A stretch of DNA of 64,000 bases from Paraburkholderia nodosa DSM 21604 (GTDB taxonomy: Bacteria > Pseudomonadota > Gammaproteobacteria > Burkholderiales > Burkholderiaceae), in assembly GCF_000519185.1 (NCBI RefSeq), contig NZ_JAFA01000002.1, positions 310,001 to 374,000 on the forward strand. The letters are read 5' to 3'. Positions 43,719-51,425 of this stretch are shown in pieces; the stretch's first letter is position 1; each line of letters starts with the position of its first letter. Under the pieces are notes generated by a model. The model was not told where the DNA came from. It made no database searches and worked only from the letters and a program-made list of their open reading frames with translations. The position numbers and the translations under genes are program-made.

Positions 43719-44672
43719 GTGTCTGTGCAACCCTTCGACGCAAAGCGGCAGTCGCGCTCCGCGCCCGGCACAAGCACGGGCGCGAGCGCCGAAGCATCCG
43801 GATACGAAGTCCCCGCGCACGATGCGCCGGACGCCCGCCCCGGCGGTTATGCGCGCGCAGCGGCGCGACCTAGAATTTTTTCAGGGTCTCACGCTGTAGA
43901 GGCGCCTGCTGCCATGTCCACGCCTTCGTCCACGCATCTCGTCCTGATCCCGAGCTACAACCCGGGCGCCAAGCTCGACGAGACCGTGCGCGGCGCACGC
44001 GCGCAATGGAACCCCGTGTGGGTCGTGGTGGACGGCAGCACGGACGGCAGCGCCGCGCGCCTGCAGGCCATGGCCAACGACGACCCCGGCCTGCACGTCA
44101 TCGTGCTGCCCGACAACCGGGGCAAGGGCGGCGCGGTGCTCGCGGGGCTCGAAGCCGCCGCGGCGCGCGGATTCACGCACGTGCTGACGATGGACTCCGA
44201 CGGCCAGCACCCCGCCGCGCTGATTCCCGAATTCATGGCCGCCTCGCAGGCCGCGCCCGAAGCCATGGTGCTGGGCCTGCCGAAGTTCGACGCGAGCGCG
44301 CCGCAACTGCGCGTGCAGGGACGACGCCTCTCGAACCTCTTTGCCGACTTCGAGACGCTGTGGGCCGGTATCGGCGATTCGCTTTACGGCTTTCGCGTGT
44401 ATCCGATCGCGCCGCTCAAGGCGATCATGCACAGCCAGACGTGGATGCGCCGCTTCGACTTCGATCCCGAGGCCGCCGTGCGCCTGTGCTGGGCCGGCGT
44501 GCGGCCGATCCAGATCGAAGCACCGGTGCGTTATTTCGGCGCCGATGAAGGCGGCGTTTCGCATTTCAACTACGTGCGCGACAACCTGCTGCTCGCGGGC
44601 ATGCATCTGCGACTCGTGAGCGGTTTAGCGCTGCGCCTGCCGCGCTTGATCGGCAGGCGCCTGCTGCCCTGA
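43719..44672 (+). CDS. Family 2 glycosyltransferase
   Basis: 317 residues from GTG 43719, which has GAGGAA seven bases upstream; ATG 43914 (MSTPSSTHLVLIPS, 252 residues) is the alternative and would remove a disordered, Ala/Gly-rich N-terminus. GT-A fold: VLIPSYNPGAKLDETVRGA, VVVDGSTDGSAARL, DNRGKGGAVLAGLEAA, THVLTMDSDGQHPAALIPEFMA (the metal-binding DSDGQ) and SLYGFRVYPIAPL. It resembles the glycosyltransferases of aryl-polyene clusters and DPM-type enzymes. A nucleotide sugar is the donor; the acceptor may be the polyene lipid or its carrier. It is convergent with the oxidoreductase gene. Confidence 0.88.
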   Translation: MSVQPFDAKRQSRSAPGTSTGASAEASGYEVPAHDAPDARPGGYARAAARPRIFSGSHAVEAPAAMSTPSSTHLVLIPSYNPGAKLDETVRGARAQWNPVWVVVDGSTDGSAARLQAMANDDPGLHVIVLPDNRGKGGAVLAGLEAAAARGFTHVLTMDSDGQHPAALIPEFMAASQAAPEAMVLGLPKFDASAPQLRVQGRRLSNLFADFETLWAGIGDSLYGFRVYPIAPLKAIMHSQTWMRRFDFDPEAAVRLCWAGVRPIQIEAPVRYFGADEGGVSHFNYVRDNLLLAGMHLRLVSGLALRLPRLIGRRLLP

Positions 44673-44687
44673 TTCCTTGTTGGCCGG

Positions 44688-47600
44688 TTACGCCGTGGCG
44701 CGCTGCGTGGCGCTGGTGCGGTAGTCGGCCAGCAAGCGCTCCTGCTTTTTCCCGGCCGCCGCGAGATTGCGCGCCTTGACGTGGCCGAAGCCGCGAAACT
44801 CGTCGGGCAGCGCCGCCAGCTGCAGCGCGGCGGGCAGGCGCTGCGCGTCGAGGCTCGCGCAGAATTCGTCCACGAGCGCCACGTATTGCGCAATCGAGCG
44901 GCGTTCGTCGCGACGCTCTTCGGTCTTGCCGAACACGTCGAACGGCGTGCCGCGGAGCCCCTTCATGCGGGCCAGCGTGCGCAACACCGGCAGCACCCAC
45001 GGACCGAAACGGCGCTTCACGAGATGACCGTGCTCGTCGCGCTTCGCGAACAGCGGCGGCGCGAGCCAGAAGTTCAGCTTGTAGTCGCGTCCCGGCTCGC
45101 CCTCGAACTGCTCGCGCAGCTTCTGCAGATACGCAGGATCGGCATACAGACGCGCGACTTCGTACTCGTCCTTGTAGGCCATGAGCTTCGCGAGATTCAC
45201 GGCGACGGCGCGCGTGAGCGGCAGCTTCGCGTCGCCGCCGAGCGCCGTCTCTTTCACACGAATGCGCTCGATCACACGGCGATACTGCTCCGCATAGGCG
45301 GCGTTCTGATACGCGGTGAGCAACGCTTCGCGCGCGGCAATCAGCTTGTCGAGCGATTCGGGCATGCGCAGAACGATGGCTTGCGCTTCTGCCGGTGTTT
45401 TGGTGAGCGCGCGCACGACCGCCTCGCCGTGATGCGCGACGTAGCGCCCCCAGTTGAACGCCTGCTGGTTCTTTTCCACGGCCACGGCGTTGAGTTCGAT
45501 CGCACGACGAAGATGCGCGAGTTCGAGCGGCAGCCAGCCCTTTTGCCACGCATAGCCCAGCAGCAGCGGGTTGCTGTAGATGGTGTCGCCGAGCAAGGCC
45601 AGCGCGAGCGCATTGGCGTCCACGAACGCACAGCCCTCGCCGATGCTCGCGCGCAGTTCATCCTCGGTTTGTGCGCCCGGGAACGTCCACTTGGGGTTCT
45701 TGACGAATTCCGCAGTCGGCGTCGCGCCGCTGTTGATCGCCGCGACCGTCACGCCATGCTGGGTGCGCGAGAGCACGTCGCCCGAAGCGGAGACGATCGC
45801 GTCGCAGCCGATCACGAGGCGCGCCTCGCCCGTGGCGATGCGCGTGGCGTGCAAGGCGGCGGGCGTCGCCGCCACCTGCACGTGGCTCAGCACGGCACCG
45901 CCCTTTTGCGCGAGCCCGGCCATGTCGAGCACGGTCACGCCCTTGCCCGCAAGATGCGCGGCCATGCCGATCAGGCCGCCGATCGTCACGACACCTGTGC
46001 CGCCCACGCCCGTCACGAGAATGCCGTAAGGCTTCGCCAGTTGCGGGAGCACCGGCATGGGCAACGCGTCGAAATCGATCGATGCGGCGCTGGACACATT
46101 CGCCGCGCGCGGCTTGCGCAACTGCGCGCCCTCGGCCGTCACGAAGCTCGGGCAAAAGCCCTTCACGCACGAGAAGTCCTTGTTGCACGACGACTGGTTG
46201 ATCTTGCGCTTCGTGCCGAGCGGCGTCTCGAGCGGCTCGACGGAAAGGCAGTTCGACTGCACCGAGCAGTCGCCGCAGCCCTCGCACACGGCGTCGTTGA
46301 TGAACGCGCGGCGCGCCGGGTCGGGATAGGCGCCGCGCTTGCGGCGGCGGCGCTTTTCGGTGGCGCAGGTCTGGTCGTAGATCAGGACGGTGGTACCGGC
46401 GATTTCGCGCAGCGTGCGCTGCACGCTATCGAGCTGGTCGCGATGGTGAACATCCACGCCTGCCGGCAATACGATCTTCGCGTCGTATTTTTGCGGCTCG
46501 TCCGTGACGATGACGATGCGCTTCGCCCCTTCGGCATGCACCTGATGCGCGATCTGCGGTACGGTGAGCACGCCGTCCACGGGCTGGCCGCCCGTCATCG
46601 CCACCGCGTCGTTGTAGAGAATCTTGTAGGTGATGTTGGCGTTCGATGCGATGGCCGCACGAATCGCCAGCAGTCCTGAGTGAAAGTAGGTGCCGTCGCC
46701 GAGGTTCACGAACACGTGCTGGTCGCCCGAGAAGTGCATCTGGCCGAGCCACGCCACGCCCTCGCCGCCCATCTGGCTGAACGTTTCGGTCTTGCGGTCC
46801 ATCCACATCGACATGTAGTGGCAGCCAATGCCCGCCAGCGCACGCGAGCCTTCGGGCACGTTCGTCGAGGTATTGTGCGGACAGCCCGAGCAGAACCACG
46901 GCTTGCGCTCCACCGTCACGCGCGGCTTCGCTGCCTCGCGCTCCTTCGCCTCGATGATCGCCACGCGCGCGAGCATGCGCGCGCGCACTTCCTCGGGCAC
47001 GTCGGCGCGCGCGAGACGCCGCGCAATCGCCTTGGCGATCAGCGCGGGCGAGAGTTCGTAGTGCGCGGGCAGCAGCCAGTTGCCGCGCGGCACCGACCAT
47101 TCGCCGCCTTCGTTGTCGCGCTCGTCGAATTTGCCGTAGATCTTGGGGCGCACGTCTTCGCGCCAGTTGTATAGCTCTTCCTTGAGCGCGTATTCGAGAA
47201 TCTGGCGCTTTTCCTCGACCACGAGAATTTCTTCGAGCCCGGTGGCGAAGCCGCGTGCGTCCTGCGCATCGAGCGGCCACACACAACCCACCTTGAGCAC
47301 GCGCACGCCGATCTGCGCGCAGGTTTCGTCGTCGAGGCCGAGGTCGGTGAGCGCCTGGCGCACGTCGAGATACGCCTTGCCCGCGGTCATGATGCCAAAA
47401 CGTGCACGCGGCGAATCGATCACCACGCGGTTCAGGCGGTTCGAGCGCACATAGGCGAGCGCGGCGTACCACTTCTCGTCGAGCAGGCGCGCTTCCTGAG
47501 CGAGCGGCGTGTCGGGCCAGCGGATATTGAGGCCGCCTTCGGGCACGGTGTAGTCGGCGGGCGTGACGATTTCCACGCGGTCCGGGTCGAGGTCGATCGA

Positions 47601-48266
47601 CGCGGTCGATTCGATCACGTCGGTCACGCACTTCATGGCGACCCACAAGCCTGAGTAGCGGCTCATGGCCCAGCCGTGCAAACCGTAGTCGAGATACTCC
47701 TGCACGTTCGCGGGATAGAGCACGGGGATGCCCGCCGCGATGAGCGCGTGCTCGGACTGGTGCGCAACCGACGACGACTTGGCCGCGTGGTCGTCGCCCG
47801 CGAGCACGAGCACGCCGCCGCGCGCGTCGCTGCCCGCGGAGTTGGCGTGCTTGAACACGTCACCGGTGCGGTCGACGCCGGGGCCCTTGCCGTACCACAT
47901 GCCGAACACGCCGTCGCGCTGCGCGCCGGGCCAGAGATTGATCTGCTGCGTGCCCCACACGGCGGTCGCGGCGAGGTCTTCGTTCACGCCGGGCTGGAAC
48001 ACGACGTCGTGGGCCTGGAGATGCTTTTTCGCCTTCCAGAGCGACTGGTCGAGCGCGCCGAGCGGCGAGCCGCGATAGCCGGAGACGAAGCCCGCGGTAT
48101 TCAGGCCGGCCTTGCGGTCGCGCGCCTTTTGCAGCATGGGCAGGCGCACCAGCGCCTGGGTGCCGCTGATGTACACGCGGCCTTTTTCCAGCGTGTATTT
48201 ATCGTCGAGCGAAACGGATGCGGCTAGCGATGCGGCGTCTACGGCGGCACGGTCTGGGGCGTTCAT
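44688..48266 (-). CDS. Indolepyruvate ferredoxin oxidoreductase-family protein (fused alpha/beta)
   Basis: 1192 residues, the usual size of the large fused proteobacterial type. The N-terminal part resembles the IorA thiamine-binding chain (GRVYISGTQALVRLPMLQ, GFVSGYRGSPLG, VVEEKRQILEYALKEELYN). The central CSGCPHNTSTNVPEGS, GDGTYFHSG and NITYKILYNDAVAMTGGQP belong to the TPP-binding region. Two 4Fe-4S motifs follow (CEGCGDCSVQSNC and CNKDFSCVKGFC), then the gamma/beta-type domain (GILVTGVGGTGVVTIGGLIGMAAHLAGKGVTVLDMAGLAQKGG). Family members oxidatively decarboxylate aryl pyruvates from aromatic amino acid breakdown to acyl-CoA. It stands alone. Confidence 0.94.
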   Translation of the reverse strand: MNAPDRAAVDAASLAASVSLDDKYTLEKGRVYISGTQALVRLPMLQKARDRKAGLNTAGFVSGYRGSPLGALDQSLWKAKKHLQAHDVVFQPGVNEDLAATAVWGTQQINLWPGAQRDGVFGMWYGKGPGVDRTGDVFKHANSAGSDARGGVLVLAGDDHAAKSSSVAHQSEHALIAAGIPVLYPANVQEYLDYGLHGWAMSRYSGLWVAMKCVTDVIESTASIDLDPDRVEIVTPADYTVPEGGLNIRWPDTPLAQEARLLDEKWYAALAYVRSNRLNRVVIDSPRARFGIMTAGKAYLDVRQALTDLGLDDETCAQIGVRVLKVGCVWPLDAQDARGFATGLEEILVVEEKRQILEYALKEELYNWREDVRPKIYGKFDERDNEGGEWSVPRGNWLLPAHYELSPALIAKAIARRLARADVPEEVRARMLARVAIIEAKEREAAKPRVTVERKPWFCSGCPHNTSTNVPEGSRALAGIGCHYMSMWMDRKTETFSQMGGEGVAWLGQMHFSGDQHVFVNLGDGTYFHSGLLAIRAAIASNANITYKILYNDAVAMTGGQPVDGVLTVPQIAHQVHAEGAKRIVIVTDEPQKYDAKIVLPAGVDVHHRDQLDSVQRTLREIAGTTVLIYDQTCATEKRRRRKRGAYPDPARRAFINDAVCEGCGDCSVQSNCLSVEPLETPLGTKRKINQSSCNKDFSCVKGFCPSFVTAEGAQLRKPRAANVSSAASIDFDALPMPVLPQLAKPYGILVTGVGGTGVVTIGGLIGMAAHLAGKGVTVLDMAGLAQKGGAVLSHVQVAATPAALHATRIATGEARLVIGCDAIVSASGDVLSRTQHGVTVAAINSGATPTAEFVKNPKWTFPGAQTEDELRASIGEGCAFVDANALALALLGDTIYSNPLLLGYAWQKGWLPLELAHLRRAIELNAVAVEKNQQAFNWGRYVAHHGEAVVRALTKTPAEAQAIVLRMPESLDKLIAAREALLTAYQNAAYAEQYRRVIERIRVKETALGGDAKLPLTRAVAVNLAKLMAYKDEYEVARLYADPAYLQKLREQFEGEPGRDYKLNFWLAPPLFAKRDEHGHLVKRRFGPWVLPVLRTLARMKGLRGTPFDVFGKTEERRDERRSIAQYVALVDEFCASLDAQRLPAALQLAALPDEFRGFGHVKARNLAAAGKKQERLLADYRTSATQRATA

Positions 48267-48485
48267 GGCGGGGCTGTCTCCGGAATCGGTACTTCATCGG
48301 TACGTTTTCCGGGCGAGTATAGGAAGCCGATATGCCATCGTAAAATCACAAATTGGCAACGCTGGTATGCGAAAAACGGATGGCTGAACGCGATGGAGGT
48401 CGCGCATCGAGGGGCGCTTGCTCAAGCGCCTCGGGCATTTGCCGTTAACACACGGGACCAGCAACCCCTCATTCCGGAGTCCCGC

Positions 48486-49151
48486 TTGCACGCGAAACCA
48501 CGCGCTCTGCCATCTGCATCTGTCTTGTTCGGAACCCTGGCCGCAACCGTGCTGATCAGCGGCTGCGTCTCAAGCCCCCGCGTCGCCACCGCACCCGCGC
48601 GCCCCACGACCGTGGTCGTCGCTCCCTCGCCGCCGCCCCCGCCTGTCGTCGTCGCGCAACCCGTTTATGTGCCACAGCCGTACGACGCCTACGTTTCGGT
48701 CGTGCTCGACCGCGACGTGGTCTACGCCGGCGGCAGCACGTATATCTGGATCGCGGGACCGGACGGCCACCGCCAGCGCCGCTACTATGGCCGCGGCGAC
48801 CTGCGCGGCGAAGTCCTGCACCGCCGCGCGGAACTGCGCGTGGTGATGGCGCACAACGAAGGCCATCTGCCGATGCAGCACGCGCGCATGCCCGAGCCCC
48901 AGCGCGTGCGCGTGACGATGCAGCCGCACGGCGCGCCGCCCCATGGCTACCGCCCGCAGCCGGGCGGGCATCCGCCGGCGCACACCGCCCAACATCACCC
49001 GCCGCCCGCGCCGAACCGCAACGCGAACGCCAGCGCCAATGCGAATGCGAATACGAATGCCGGCCATCATCGCCGCCCCGATGGTCACCCCAACGGCGCA
49101 CCTGCGCCGCGTTTCGCGGGCCAGCCGCCGCATGCGGTTAATCCCGGCTAA
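48486..49151 (+). CDS. Putative outer membrane lipoprotein with His/Pro/Asn-rich tail
   Basis: 221 residues from a TTG at 48486, chosen because GGAG lies eight bases upstream and the frame then begins with a proper lipoprotein signal (LHAKPRALPSASVLFGTLAATVLISGC, lipobox LISGC). An ATG at 48393 would add 31 residues. After the lipidated Cys comes a Pro/Val-rich stretch (RPTTVVVAPSPPPPPVVVAQP), a compact middle region (YDAYVSVVLDRDVVYAGGSTYIWIAGPDGHRQRRYYGRGD) and a low-complexity tail rich in His, Pro, Asn and Ala (NRNANASANANANTNAG). No family recognised. It is divergent from the oxidoreductase. Confidence 0.72.
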   Translation: MHAKPRALPSASVLFGTLAATVLISGCVSSPRVATAPARPTTVVVAPSPPPPPVVVAQPVYVPQPYDAYVSVVLDRDVVYAGGSTYIWIAGPDGHRQRRYYGRGDLRGEVLHRRAELRVVMAHNEGHLPMQHARMPEPQRVRVTMQPHGAPPHGYRPQPGGHPPAHTAQHHPPPAPNRNANASANANANTNAGHHRRPDGHPNGAPAPRFAGQPPHAVNPG

Positions 49152-49342
49152 GACCGGCTGAAGTTCGAACCGTCGGCCAGCGTTCGCTGGCCGGCCTCAA
49201 AGGCGTCCCAGGCCCCTCTGGCGGCGCTTCCCCCCTTGCCTCACCTGCCGCCCTCCGCTGTGCGGCTATAGTTGCGTCCCCAAAAATTCCCGCCTGACGC
49301 GCATCCTCGGTACAACACCGCCGCGACGAAGTGTCGCGATAT

Positions 49343-49359
49343 ATATCACATCGCGATAT
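49343..49359. promoter_or_regulatory. Palindromic operator upstream of the HPP-CBS gene
   Basis: ATATCACATCGCGATAT, 7-3-7 with one mismatch. It nearly matches the palindromes at 25244-25260 and 50669-50685. An additional TCGCGATAT lies just before it, giving two overlapping half-site pairs. The rest of the 49152-49426 gap holds no gene. Confidence 0.55.
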
Positions 49360-49426
49360 AATCCCTCTTCTTTGGGCGGCGCCGAGCCGTCTGCGCTCCC
49401 CATCCGTTTCAAATCCGTTCCGAATC

Positions 49427-50584
49427 GTGTCACGCTTCAAGGTCCTTCGCTGGCTCACCCGCTTCACCCCCTCCAGGGTCACCATCACATGGCGCGAGCG
49501 CCTGCGCTCGGGCGGCGGCGCGCTGGTCGGCATCGCGCTGACGGGCGCGCTCGCGCACCGGCTGCCTGGCGGCGATCCGAGCATTCCGTACCTGATCGCC
49601 CCCATGGGCGCCTCCGCGGTGCTGCTGTTCGGCGTGCCCGCCAGCCCGCTCGCGCAGCCCTGGTCGATCATCGGCGGCAACCTCGTTTCCGCCACCGTGG
49701 GCGTGACCGCCGCGATGTGGATCCATGACCCCGTGCCGGCCGCCGCCGTGGCCATCGCCGTAGCCATCGTCGCGATGTTTACGCTGCGCTGCGTGCATCC
49801 GCCTTCGGGCGCGGTCGCGCTGACCGCGGTGCTGGGCGGCCCGGCCGTGCATGCGCTCGGCTATGAATTCGTGTTCGTGCCCGTCGCGCTCCAGTCGTTC
49901 CTGCTGCTCGGCGGCGCGCTCGTCTATCACGCCGCCACGGGGCATCGCTACCCGCACGCCGCGCGGCGGCCGCAGGTAGCAGGTCCCGCCCCCGCGCAGG
50001 CCGGCTTCACGCGCGCCGACCTCGAAGCCGTGCTGCGCGAGCGCGACGAAATGCTCGACATCGACACCGACGACCTCGAAGCCGTGCTCCAGGACGCCGA
50101 AATCCGCGCGTACGCGCGCAGCTTCGGCGAACTGACGTGCGCCGATGTCATGTCGGCCAATGTGGTGAGCATCACACCCGCGACGACCGTGGGCGAAGCA
50201 CGCTCGCTGCTCAAGCGCCACGACGTGAAGGCGCTGCCCGTGGTGGACGCGCATCGTCAGGTGAAGGGCATCGTCACGCGCGCCGACCTCGCCGCCGACG
50301 GACGCGAACGGCACCCGCTGCGTCTCATGCTTTATGCGATCGCGCGCCTGTTCCGGCCGCACGCCGAGTCCGGCCAGAACGTCGGCACGCTGATGACCAC
50401 GCATGTGCTGACCGTCGCGAACACGACGCCGATCGTCGAACTCGTGCGTATTTTTGCGGGCCGCGGGCACCATCATGTGCCGGTGGTCGATCACGAACGC
50501 AGGCTCGCGGGCATCATCACGCAGGCCGACTTGATCTCGGGGCTCTATCACCAGGCGAAGGCGCCGCAGCAGGCGCCGGCCTGA
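49427..50584 (+). CDS. HPP-family membrane protein with two CBS domains
   Basis: 385 residues from GTG 49427; the frame is open to a GTG at 49331 but that start would include the operator. Residues about 1-165 form an HPP-type integral membrane domain with four helices and the hallmark YLIAPMGASAVLLFGVPASPLAQPWSIIGGN and RCVHPPSGAVALTAVLGG. A charged linker (about 185-230) is followed by a CBS pair (TCADVMSANVVSITPATTVGEARSLLKRHDVKALPVVD and VGTLMTTHVLTVANTTPIVELVRIFAGRGHHHVPVVD). HPP proteins include nitrite transporters of plastids and cyanobacteria; CBS domains bind adenosyl nucleotides. Substrate is unknown. A MarR gene follows. Confidence 0.88.
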   Translation: MSRFKVLRWLTRFTPSRVTITWRERLRSGGGALVGIALTGALAHRLPGGDPSIPYLIAPMGASAVLLFGVPASPLAQPWSIIGGNLVSATVGVTAAMWIHDPVPAAAVAIAVAIVAMFTLRCVHPPSGAVALTAVLGGPAVHALGYEFVFVPVALQSFLLLGGALVYHAATGHRYPHAARRPQVAGPAPAQAGFTRADLEAVLRERDEMLDIDTDDLEAVLQDAEIRAYARSFGELTCADVMSANVVSITPATTVGEARSLLKRHDVKALPVVDAHRQVKGIVTRADLAADGRERHPLRLMLYAIARLFRPHAESGQNVGTLMTTHVLTVANTTPIVELVRIFAGRGHHHVPVVDHERRLAGIITQADLISGLYHQAKAPQQAPA

Positions 50585-50668
50585 GCCGGTTAGCGGCCGG
50601 ACTTGTGGCCGGCATCGCGGCCATACACCTGGCCGCGATGCTGATGTGGCGGGCGTTTTCGGGAAGAA

Positions 50669-50685
50669 ATATCATATCGTGATAT
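50669..50685. promoter_or_regulatory. Palindromic operator upstream of marR
   Basis: ATATCATATCGTGATAT, 7-3-7 with one mismatch, 32 bases before the MarR-type start. Together with the site at 49343-49359 it brackets the HPP-CBS gene, the arrangement expected for an autoregulated MarR protein. Confidence 0.6.
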
Positions 50686-50717
50686 ATTAGGAGACTAAAC
50701 CGTTCCAGGGACTCCCG

Positions 50718-51131
50718 ATGAAAAAAAGCGCGCGCGACCTCGACAAGGTCGACTTCGAACAGCTGTCCGAATTTCGCTACCAGATGCGCCGCTTCGAGCG
50801 CTTCTCGGAGCAGGCTGCGCAGGTCGAGGGCATTACGCCGCTGCAATACCTGCTGCTGCTGCATGTGAAGGGCTACCCAGGCCGCACGTGGGCGACCATC
50901 GGCGAGCTGGCCGAGCGTTTGCAGGCGCAGCATCACGGCGTGGTGGCGCTCGTCTCGCGCTGCGAGGCGATCGAGCTCGTTGAGCGCCGCGTGAGCGAGC
51001 GTGACCGCCGCCAGGTGGAAGTGCATCTGCTCGCCGCCGGCGAAAAGCTGCTCGCGCGCCTGGCCGAACTGCATCGCGCCGAGTTGAGATCGCTCGACGG
51101 CGCATTCACCATTCCGCATATCGATCTTTAG
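50718..51131 (+). CDS. MarR-family transcriptional regulator
   Basis: 137 residues. Winged-helix MarR fold: DFEQLSEFRYQMRRFERFSEQAAQ (helix 1), EGITPLQYLLLLHVKGYPGRTWATIGELAERLQAQHHGVVALVSRCEAIELVERRVSERDRRQVEVHLLAAGEKLLARLAELH, with the DRR wing motif intact. MarR proteins are dimers that bind short palindromes and release them on ligand binding or oxidation. A matching palindrome lies upstream of this gene and another upstream of the HPP-CBS gene. The stop codon is the first base triplet of a 291-bp inverted-repeat element, after which the CLC channel gene begins. Confidence 0.92.
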   Translation: MKKSARDLDKVDFEQLSEFRYQMRRFERFSEQAAQVEGITPLQYLLLLHVKGYPGRTWATIGELAERLQAQHHGVVALVSRCEAIELVERRVSERDRRQVEVHLLAAGEKLLARLAELHRAELRSLDGAFTIPHIDL

Positions 51132-51419
51132 GGCCTGCTCACATGAATAACGGGCTTGCGAACATACCTTGCCGGCTGCGGTGCAAGGAGCGCGACGCGC
51201 CGTTTGGCCGAGCCAAACAAGCCACGCGCGACGCCGCAATGCGGCCGGCAAGGTACGTTCCCCAAACTAAACAATTTCATCCCAGGGGCTGGCCGCCAGA
51301 AGGGCCGATCGCTGCGTCATGCTCCTCACGAATACGTCGAGTATTCGTTTCGTCGCAATCCTTGCGTTCGGCCCTTCTGGCGGCCAGCGCAAGCGCGTTA
51401 TTCATGTGAACAGGCCCTA
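51129..51419. repeat. 291-bp element of nested inverted repeats (MITE-like)
   Basis: The outer arms 51129-51157 and 51391-51419 are 29-base inverted repeats with two mismatches. Inside are two more large hairpins: 51160-51176 with 51244-51260 (17 bases, one mismatch) and 51288-51308 with 51368-51388 (21 bases, perfect). Each encloses a small hairpin (GTTTGGC/GCCAAAC at 51202-51218, CGAATAC/GTATTCG at 51329-51347). It codes for no protein I can support. It fits a miniature transposable or extragenic palindromic element inserted between marR and the channel gene. Copies elsewhere in the genome would confirm this. Confidence 0.8.
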
Positions 51420-51425
51420 GAGACC

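Noticed and set aside
48990..49075. Short repeats in the lipoprotein gene as a possible CRISPR-like or satellite array
   Set aside because: They are in-frame low-complexity codons (Asn/Ala) with no constant repeat-spacer pattern.
51156..51425. N-terminal extension of the CLC protein through the repeat
   Set aside because: The added 90 residues lie wholly inside the inverted-repeat element, are not protein-like, and ATG 51426 gives the normal family N-terminus.
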